Origin: Crossaster papposus
Lineage: Eukaryota; Echinodermata; Asteroidea; Velatida; Solasteridae
NCBI GenBank assembly: GCA_037893245.1
Contig: JBAIAA010000117.1
Location: 1,550,001 to 1,614,000, forward strand
Direction: 5' to 3'
Length of the DNA: 64,000 bases
The position numbers were made by a program, and so were the translations under genes. Within the stretch, counting starts at the first letter, position 1. The number at the start of each line of letters is the position of its first letter. This document shows positions 1 through 8,507 of the stretch, piece by piece. The notes under the pieces were generated by a model that did not search any database, had not been told where the DNA came from, and saw only the letters and a list, made by a program, of their open reading frames with translations.

Positions 1-880
1 TTTTGAAACTTGTACACGAAACACCCCCCCCCCCCCCCCCCCTTCCTACAGACTGCAATCTCGCAGAAAAAAATGTGGCCTGAACTGACCTCCCATGAAG
101 CGTATATCACTAGAAAAAAAACTTAAATTAAGAATTACGCTCTGGGCGGGATAGTTACGCAACCACACTGCTGGCATACCAGCACATCATAAATTATACA
201 GATTTATCTCTGCAGACCAAGCCACCACCTAAAATCCAATGATACTTCACGCAGTAGAACTGCTTCAGCATCTCCAAAAAAGATTACGAAAACGATGAGA
301 AAAAGTTCTGACTTGTGACAACTCCCATAAACACCCTCCCCTTCCCACATAGAATGAGTTCTGATTCACTGCAGCTAACTCTAGAATTGATTAAAAAAAA
401 GACAAACAAATTAACTGATCATTCCTTGAAGTATGCCTGCATAAACCGGTTTCTCTGTGCTATACCTTCTTGCAAAAGCACTCCATTAGAATTATAATAG
501 CCTCACAGAAAAAGAAAGAAAATTCCACAAAACCCAGTATTACACGTCCTTCACGTTAATGTCCTTCCCAGGTGACCGAGAATCGCTCTAAAAATTTAAA
601 AAACCGTGACTGACATGTATGATTACGCTGCTTCCCAATAAACACAAAAACAACGTGAGAATTCTGGTCTTTGACAATTATCAAAGTTGTCCAGTGCCTT
701 TAAGCCATCACTTAAACAACATCACTTTTTCTGTTTGAAAATTTCAATCTAAAAACCTTTACAACATATATGGCCGCCATCTTGGATTTATTCAAATAAA
801 CATTTGAAATTTTGATTTAAATTGTTAAGTAGCTTAATTTGTAAGAATCTCCATGTTTGTGGAACCTTTGATTTTTTTCA
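1..880. other. AT-rich non-coding DNA with a poly-C tract
   Basis: A run of 19 C occupies 24-42. The rest is AT-rich sequence with scattered A-runs and no convincing exon; the short open frame at 315-497 has no coding character. Around 770-785 there is a GGCCGCCATCTTGG word, which often precedes the kind of repeat that follows at ~880. I see no gene here. Confidence 0.6.
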
Positions 881-1555
881 CTTAACCAATCATATCTGCA
901 TTTATACAGTTTTATATGCCATGTGACCTTTGACCTCGGCCTGACCTTGACCTAGGTCACCCAAACCGGGACCCCATCAAGAATAGTCCTTTAGGTCCTT
1001 GAAAACAAGTATAAGATTTAAAGCCTATCTTAATTGTCAACCTTGATTTGCAATCATAGATCTGCATTTATGCAGTATTATATGCCTTGTGAACTTTGAC
1101 CTCAGCCTGACCTTGATAAAGGTCATCCCAACCGGACACCCCTTCTACAATGGTTCTATTGGCCCTATAGAGCAACTCTACACAATTAAGTGTCTAAAAT
1201 ATTGCTTGTCAACCTTGATTTGCAATCATAATGTGCATTTAAACAGCATTATTATATGCCACGTGACCTTTGACCTCAGGCTGACCATTACCTAGGTCAC
1301 CTAAGCCAGGCATCCCTTCTACAATGGTTCTGTTGGTCCTATAGAACAACTCTACACAAGTTAGTGTCTAAAAAATTGCTTCTCAACCTTGATTTGCCAT
1401 CAATATCCGCATTCAAACATAATTACATGCCACGTGACCTTTGACCTCATGCTGACCTTGACCTAGGTCACCTAAGCCGGGCACCCCCCTCTAGAATTGT
1501 TCAGTGGGTCATATAGAACAAGTGTGCCAAGTTTGGTGCTTTAATCCGGCGGGTC
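880..1555. repeat. Four tandem copies of a ~170-bp repeat with nuclear-receptor-like half sites
   Basis: The word GTGACCTTTGACCTC or a close variant recurs near 923, 1089, 1263 and 1434, giving spacings of about 166, 174 and 171 bp. The surrounding sequence is repeated as well: a TTGATTTGCAATCAT segment, a TCTACAATGGTTCT segment and a CCTAGGTCAC segment. TGACCTTTGACCT is the reverse complement of a DR1 nuclear-receptor site. TGACCTTGA matches an extended ERR/SF1-type half site, and TGACCTAGGTCA is an everted palindrome. Copy 2 has decayed sites, and copies 3 and 4 also carry CACGTG. Whether any of these is bound by a factor is unknown. Confidence 0.75.
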
Positions 1556-1582
1556 ACGATTTTTTCACTAAGCCACCGGACT

Positions 1583-4095
1583 ATTACATTACTGGTCGAT
1601 TTTATTACATTACTGGTCGATTTTATTACATTACTGGTCGATTTTATTACATTACTGGGGTCGATTTTATTACATTACTGGGGTCGATTTTATTACATTA
1701 CTGGTCGATTTTATTACATTACTGGTCGATTTTATTACATTACTGGTCGATTTTATTACATTACTGGTCGATTTTATTACATTACTGGTCGATTTTATTA
1801 CATTACTGGTCGATTTTATTACATTACTGGTCGATTTTATTACATTACTGGGGTCGATTTTATTACATTACTGGTCGATTTTATTATATTACTGGTCGAT
1901 TTTATTACATTACTGGTCGTTTTTATTACATTACTGGTCGATTTTATTACATTACTGGTCGATTTTATTACATTACTGGTCGATTTTATTACATTACTGG
2001 TCGATTTTATTACATTACTGGTCGATTTTATTACATTACTGGTCGATTTTATTACATTACTGGGGTCGATTTTATTACATTACTGGTCGATTTTATTATA
2101 TTACTGGTCGATTTTATTACATTACTGGTCGATTTTATTACATTACTGGTCGATTTTATTACATTACTGGTCGATTTTATTACATTACTGGTCGATTTTA
2201 TTACATTACTGGTCGATTTTATTACATTACTGGGGTCGATTTTATTACATTACTGGTCGATTTTATTATATTACTGGTCGATTTTATTACATTACTGGTC
2301 GATTTTATTACATTACTGGTCGATTTTATTACATTACTGGTCGATTTTATTACATTACTGGTCGATTTTATTACATTACTGGTCGATTTTATTACATTAC
2401 TGGTCGATTTTATTACATTACTGGTCGATTTTATTACATTACTGGGGTCGATTTTATTACATTACTGGGGTCGATTTTATTACATTACTGGTCGATTTTA
2501 TTACATTACTGGTCGATTTTATTACATTACCGGGGTCGATTTTATTACATTACTGGTCGATTTTATTACATTACTGGTCGATTTTATTACATTACTGGTC
2601 GATTTTATTACATTACTGGTCGATTTTATTACATTACTGGTCGATTTTATTACATTACTGGTCGATTTTATTACATTACTGGGGTCGATTTTATTACATT
2701 ACTGGGGTCGATTTTATTACATTACTGGTCGATTTTATTACATTACTGGTCGATTTTATTACATTACTGGTCGATTTTATTACATTACTGGTCGATTTTA
2801 TTACATTACTGGTCGATTTTATTACATTACTGGGGTCGATTTTATTACATTACTGGGGTCGATTTTATTACATTACTGGTCGATTTTATTACATTACTGG
2901 TCGATTTTATTACATTACTGGTCGATTTTATTACATTACTGGTCGATTTTATTACATTACTGGTCGATTTTATTACATTACTGGTCGATTTTATTACATT
3001 ACTGGTCGATTTTATTACATTACTGGTCGATTTTATTACATTACTGGTCGATTTTATTACATTACTGGTCGATTTTATTACATTACTGGGGTCGATTTTA
3101 TTACATTACTGGGGTCGATTTTATTACATTACTGGTCGATTTTATTACATTACTGGTCGATTTTATTACATTACTGGTCGATTTTATTACATTACTGGTC
3201 GATTTTATTACATTACTGGTCGATTTTATTACATTACTGGGGTCGATTTTATTACATTACTGGGGTCGATTTTATTACATTACTGGTCGATTTTATTACA
3301 TTACTGGTCGATTTTATTACATTACTGGTCGATTTTATTACATTACTGGTCGATTTTATTACATTACTGGTCGATTTTATTACATTACTGGTCGATTTTA
3401 TTACATTACTGGTCGATTTTATTACATTACTGGTCGATTTTATTACATTACTGGTCGATTTTATTACATTACTGGTCGATTTTATTACATTACTGGGGTC
3501 GATTTTATTACATTACTGGGGTCGATTTTATTACATTACTGGTCGATTTTATTACATTACTGGTCGATTTTATTACATTACTGGTCGATTTTATTACATT
3601 ACTGGTCGATTTTATTACATTACTGGTCGATTTTATTACATTACTGGTCGATTTTATTACATTACTGGGGTCGATTTTATTACATTACTGGGGTCGATTT
3701 TATTACATTACTGGTCGATTTTATTACATTACTGGTCGATTTTATTACATTACTGGTCGATTTTATTACATTACTGGTCGATTTTATTACATTACTGGTC
3801 GATTTTATTACATTACTGGTCGATTTTATTACATTACTGGTCGATTTTATTACATTACTGGTCGATTTTATTACATTACTGGTCGATTTTATTACATTAC
3901 TGGTCGATTTTATTACATTACTGGGGTCGATTTTATTACATTACTGGTCGATTTTATTATATTACTGGTCGATTTTATTACATTACTGGTCGATTTTATT
4001 ACATTACTGGTCGATTTTATTACATTACTGGGGTCGATTTTATTACATTACTGGTCGATTTTATTACATTACTGGTCCATTTTATTACATTACTG
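1583..4095. repeat. Minisatellite of 21-bp and 23-bp units, about 117 copies
   Basis: The 21-bp unit reads GGTCGATTTTATTACATTAC plus T. The 23-bp variant has GGGG instead of GG before TCG. I count 22 of the long units, starting at 1657, 1680, 1850, 2062, 2232, 2444, 2467, 2532, 2681, 2704, 2832, 2855, 3088, 3111, 3239, 3262, 3495, 3518, 3667, 3690, 3923 and 4030. All spacings equal 23 plus a whole number of 21s. The unit has no stop codon in any plus-strand frame, so an 877-codon open frame (1504-4137) runs through it. That frame switches among three heptapeptide repeats whenever a 23-bp unit occurs, so I do not call it a gene. Confidence 0.95.
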
Positions 4096-4111
4096 ATTGT
4101 AACAACTATGT

Positions 4112-4187
4112 GGGAACATAGGGACTGGGGAACATAGGGACTGGGGAACATAGGGACTGGGGAACATAGGGACTGGGGAACATAGCT
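4112..4187. repeat. 16-bp tandem repeat, about 4.7 copies
   Basis: The unit GGGAACATAGGGACTG is repeated from 4112 and breaks off inside GGGGAACATAGC. It lies between the 21/23-bp minisatellite and the first visible exon of the transposase-like gene. Sixteen is not a multiple of three, so the repeat cannot keep a reading frame. Confidence 0.9.
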
Positions 4188-4410
4188 ACGCACCCCCTTG
4201 GCAGCATAGGAGTTAAGTTTTCATCAGAGAGAGCTATGCGAAAGCGACAAAATGTGCTACTCAAAGACAACCTGACAGGAAGCCTTGTTCCATTGGTCTT
4301 CAATTCTGATAAGGCCTCGGGCACAATGGTGTGGAGTCACGAGATGTACCCTTTGTCACCATCAAAAATTTAGGCTCAATGATCCTGGACTATCTGGACA
4401 GACATGATTT
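4188..4410 (+). pseudogene. 5'-most visible exon of the transposase-like gene, frameshifted
   Basis: One frame reads from the repeat edge through GSLVPLVFNSDKASGT and hits TAG at 4371-4373. A second frame opens after TAA at 4310-4312, reads RDVPFVTIKNLGSMILDYLD and runs into a good donor (ATTT|GTAAGT, GT at 4411-4412). That second frame joins in phase to the next exon at 4519. Both halves look coding and together resemble the N-terminal flank of this family, so a frameshift is likely between 4313 and 4370, probably near 4325-4345. No GT-AG intron fits in so short an interval. No start codon or further upstream exon can be placed, because minisatellite begins at the exon's left edge. A sequencing error is an alternative explanation for the shift. 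Confidence 0.6.
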
Positions 4411-4518
4411 GTAAGTTTTTTAGTACATGCAATTCAGAATTGTAATTTATAAATTTTGCCTTTTGAGCCTGAATATACATGTAATCTATCGCATCAAACA
4501 AAAATATTTCTCTTACAG

Positions 4519-6841
4519 GTATGAGTCTCTGACCTGGCATGATGGTGTGATCCCAGATAATGAAGTGTGGATCAAAGTTGGAGGAGATAAAGGAGGCAAA
4601 TCCTTTAAAATGTCCTTCCAAATAGTGAACACACATCACCCCAATTCTTTGAAAAACACTGTTTGTTTTGCTTGTTTTGAGGCCAACGACTCAATTGTGA
4701 ATCTTCAATCAGTTCTGCCACCCGTTCTGGAACAAGTGTCTCAACTTAATGGCCAAAAGTGGAGGTAAAATAAATATTTGATAACAAATATGATACATGT
4801 GTAATACATTTTAAAATGATACTTATTACCTGTATTGCATCATGATTGTGCCTTTACAATTTTGTTTCTTTTTACAGAGACAAAACTTTCAGACTTTTCC
4901 TTTTTGGGGACTATGAGTTGTTAACCAAGATGTATGGCATATGCAGCTGCAATGGTAACCAAACTGGATATTATTACATGTTCATTAATTATGCCAGAAA
5001 ACAATTACAGACAAATACTATTTACACAAGTATGCCACTTTCACTGTACATGTACCAAATCCAAACTGTTGTGTTATTTTGTTTCTTTATAGCAAGATAT
5101 TGCTGTCTATATTGCACAACATCCAAGGACAACATGAAACTCCCCATCATTGAGAGAGCAGCAGCCACTCCACGCACCCTACAGTCAATTCTGAAATCAT
5201 ACAAGGCATATGAAGCAGATGGCTCTGTGAAAGCTCGGTCCAAGGATGTTTCACATAGCATCATAGCAAAGCCAATTATTGACATTGCAATTGACCATGT
5301 AAGTTCAAATAAAAACAAAAGCAATTAACAAAAAAATCTGGGGATCTAAGTAAATATTTGCACACCTTGAAAAGATACATGTGCAATGAAATAAGTGACA
5401 GCTCTGCTGAATAAATTGCAAATAAAAACACCATTTGTTTGTATCAACAACGGTTAATTCATATTTACATTACATTTACACTTGTATTGTTTAGGTGGTT
5501 CTCACAAGCCTTCACATATCTCTTGGAGTTTACAAGAAGCTCTTTGATATGTATGAAGCAAGATGCCACATGCTTGATCTCAAGATATTTGAATTGCTAA
5601 TCAGGCATGCGGATGAAGATGAGGTAGAATTAAGTACCACAAATTTTGACCAGAAGGTTGCACGAGAGTTCAACCGTCAAAAACAGCTTGCCAATGACAA
5701 AGCCATCAAGCAAGATGAACTTGAGCAGATTGAAGAAGAGTTGCCCCTTCACTTCCTCCAACACAACCTTCAACATGCTGATAACAAGTTTCAGCAGATG
5801 GCCAATAGGGCTTTCAATCTTCGTCATGAACTTCAGCAAGTGGTAAGAATTTCCATGTACATTTTAATGTTGATCGCGCTGCACTATTGGTTGATTCTGT
5901 ACGATACCTCAGTCCTTTATTACTTACCTTTTTAAGAGCCAAACACATGTTATTATACTTTACATTTTTGAGTCACAGGACAAAGACAAACCAGATCTAC
6001 CGATTGGTGCTGGTCCAGTAGCTGGTAGCCTTGATGTGGTATTGAAGAGGCATCATGTTGAACGGCAAGCGTACCATGGAAAAGCCTTCGTTGGTAACCA
6101 TGTTCACAAATGTTGTCAGGTAAACCTACACAACCGGCATTTTCGTTTTGACAAACATTCACTTTTTTCAATTGCATACAATTGAGGAAGTGTATCCCTT
6201 TCATTTGTTTTTCCAACAGATTCAAGTCATCTCTGATCTCACAAGCGAACCACGTAGAATTGTCCAGAATATGTCCTACGATGATATTCCATTGAAACGT
6301 CAGCAAGATTTCGTCCGTGAAGCGGCTTCGATTGGGTCCAAGTTTGAGGATATTTTCCTCAAATTTGCTGACACACATTTTGCGATTAACCATGCGAAGG
6401 CTTTATCTCCTGATGATTTGAAATGCATTGGTAATTACTCAATTTCTTTTCATTTTGTTGTGAAGTATGAATATTAAATCCAGTCAAGAGTAATATACAT
6501 TTCTATTCCTCGCCACAGATACGTGTATCAAGGTCTTCATGGCATCTTACCGAGACAGTTTCCCTGAATCCAGCATCACTCCCAAGATGCACTTATTGGA
6601 GAATGATGCAGTAGAACAGCTGTCGAGGTTTGGTGTTGGATTTGGCCTTCTCAACGAGCAAGGGGGAGAGCTAATACACACCGAATTTAACAGAACAGGT
6701 TGTGTTGTACATAGAATGCGGGATGATTTGAAGCGTCTCATGACGACGATGCTACGTCACCACTTGTCAACCACTCCAGAAGTACAAGCCAAAGTGATCA
6801 CATGTGAAAAAAAATCGAAAAAAACAAACATTGAAGAATAA
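4519..6841 (+). CDS. DDE-transposase-like protein, seven further exons (multi-exon gene, 5' end broken)
   Basis: Exons 4519-4764, 4878-4954, 5093-5298, 5495-5842, 5979-6119, 6220-6430 and 6519-6841 have AG/GT borders and join without a frame break into about 517 residues ending at TAA. In order, the protein shows WIKVGGDKGGKSFKM (Asp codon 4586-4588), then FLFGDYELLTKMYG (Asp 4909-4911) followed by cysteine pairs (CSC, CCLYC). Next come SLHISLGVYKKLF, a charged likely coiled coil (5600-5840), a YHGKAFVGNH block (~6060-6115), and finally KMHLLEND with NEQGGE (Glu 6656-6658 and 6668-6670). Family knowledge: I recognise this set of motifs from uncharacterised multi-copy proteins of marine invertebrates. 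Inference: two Asp, a Cys-rich insert and a late Glu suggest an RNase H-fold DDE transposase, with a loose likeness to RAG1/Transib. The superfamily is not settled. Exon structure is solid; function is not. No terminal repeats were found. Confidence 0.6.
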
Positions 6842-6995
6842 CACAAATATTGAATTTTGGGGCAAAGGGATTTCAGTTTGGGAATGGAGCCAATATCATG
6901 TAGAAAACAAATACATGTGTATGACTACAGACATGTGTGCAAACCCCATCCTAAACTGAATTTGGGTCGGCCGGCCGCCTTTAAAAAAAAAACTA

Positions 6996-7001
6996 AATAA
7001 A
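6996..7001 (+). promoter_or_regulatory. Candidate polyadenylation signal AATAAA
   Basis: AATAAA lies about 155 bp after the TAA stop of the transposase-like gene, within an A-rich stretch. The position is reasonable for a 3' UTR, but the A-richness makes a chance match possible. Confidence 0.35.
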
Positions 7002-7419
7002 CAAAAACAGCTTGGAATGATTATTAAACAGAAAAGGGATCTTATTTATTTATTTGTTTATTATAAACATTAACACATTGATATTCACTTGATATTTTTT
7101 TTCTCAGCTGAATCCGGTACATGAAAACAATGTTTAGAATTTAGTATTAAAAATTAGTCACTCGCCTTCACATCAGTCCATTCGAAACTAGGCAATGACA
7201 GAGTTGTGGTTGATCTCTCTTGCAGTTGCTTTCTAAACAAATAGAATCCGGCTGTAGTTTGGAGAATATAAAACGATAACAAATTATCAACTGCCGTCCG
7301 TCATCGCAACAAATACAATAGGCCTTGTATGTGTGTATTTACTTAACAATGAATTGCTTCTCAACGAAATGTAACTGCAAATACATTTATAATAATTTAA
7401 AATAATTTAAAATTAAAAA
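7002..7419. other. Non-coding AT-rich spacer
   Basis: No open frame of note, no splice-compatible exon and no tandem repeat were seen. The sequence consists of AT-rich stretches between the 3' end of the transposase-like gene and the fold-back element. Confidence 0.6.
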
Positions 7420-8190
7420 ACTGCAATCTGTGAGGTAAAAAAACCATCAGATTTCACTCTCAAATTGGCCATACAATTATTAGACACATCACTCAAGATA
7501 CAAATAAACATCGATGGTTAAAATCATGGTACTAAGGTGTACTTACGATTCTCATGAAAAGTGAAATTTTCAGTTAAATTCCGAGAGCTCCATAACCTAA
7601 GTTGCACTTCTTAACCGTAAATTGTTCGCTTGCATTTAAAATGGAGTATTTAACCTCTACCACAGTTAGCACGCTTGCAGCAAGTAAACATTACCTAAAC
7701 GTAATTTGATTATACAATGTACATCTAAACTGCTTTTGAGATCGAGGTTGACAATCATCACGTGGTGAATAATAATACATTGCTGTATACGTGTAAATAT
7801 CCTACACTGGTTCCCGTCAGAATTTACGGTGCGAAATAATAAAGCAGTGAACCAATGTAGGATGTGCACCGCGCGATGATTTTTTCCACACTCGATCTTG
7901 AAAGCAGTTCTTATGTACAGTGTACATTGTACAATCGTTTACCAAATGTGATCGAGGTTAACGACTCCATTAATGCAAGTGGAAATTAACGGTCGAGAAA
8001 TTACAGGGAGCTCTCGGAATTCAAGGGGAAATTTCACTTTTCTCTAAGATCATAAGTACACCTTAGTACCATGATTTTAATCATCGATGACTATATTTTG
8101 TATCTCGAGTGATGTGATTGTGTCTTTTAATTTTGGTCGTTTTGAGTGTCAAATCTGATGGTGTTGTTAAAAACTATGAAATTCTTTCCT
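7420..8190. mobile_element. Fold-back (long imperfect inverted repeat) element
   Basis: The left arm (about 7420-7812) is the imperfect reverse complement of the right arm (about 7850-8190). Anchor pairs are CATGGTACTAAGGTGTACTT near 7526 against its complement near 8053, CCGAGAGCTC at 7581 against GAGCTCTCGG at 8008, AACTGCTTTTGAGATCGAG near 7728 against 7890-7909, and ATCCTACACTGGTTCC at 7797 against CCAATGTAGGAT at 7852. The loop is about 40 bp. No open frame spans it, so it is either a non-autonomous fold-back/MITE-type insertion or an inverted duplication. The outer ends and any target-site duplication are not clear. Confidence 0.75.
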
Positions 8191-8214
8191 TAATTTTTAC
8201 CACGGAATAGACTA

Positions 8215-8220
8215 TTTATT
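8215..8220 (-). promoter_or_regulatory. Candidate polyadenylation signal (AATAAA, minus strand)
   Basis: TTTATT on the plus strand reads AATAAA on the minus strand, about 290 bp downstream of the stop of the tyrosine-recombinase gene. It is the nearest such hexamer I noticed. This is weak evidence in AT-rich DNA. Confidence 0.2.
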
Positions 8221-8507
8221 AAACACTAGTCAAAGGCTGATTGTATGTGCAAGTTTGTACGTACACATGTACACGCATACATGTAGACACTACCACACTG
8301 AGGGCATACTTGTCATTCTATCCAATGGAGGACACTTGAGTGTGTGTGAATTACACCTATCAAAGTGAGGACACGACACTAAAATGCTGGTTGTCCATTG
8401 GTTTCATATTGATGTGCATTCTAAAGTCATCATTGCGATTGCAAATTCTAAATAGTCAAGTACTCTGACGCATCCGTACATGTATGTGAACTGACGAAAC
8501 ACCCTGC

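Noticed and set aside
315-497. 60-codon open frame in the left flank
   Set aside because: Short, AT-driven, no recognisable motif and no splice or regulatory context.
1583-4095. Telomeric or centromere-protein-binding repeat
   Set aside because: No TTAGGG-type motif is present in the 21/23-bp units, and no CENP-B-box-like word was seen here or in the large satellite. A centromeric role for the latter stays open but is unsupported.
1504-4137. 877-codon plus-strand open frame as a repeat protein
   Set aside because: The 21-bp unit lacks stops in every plus frame, and the 23-bp units change the frame repeatedly, so no single protein repeat is maintained.
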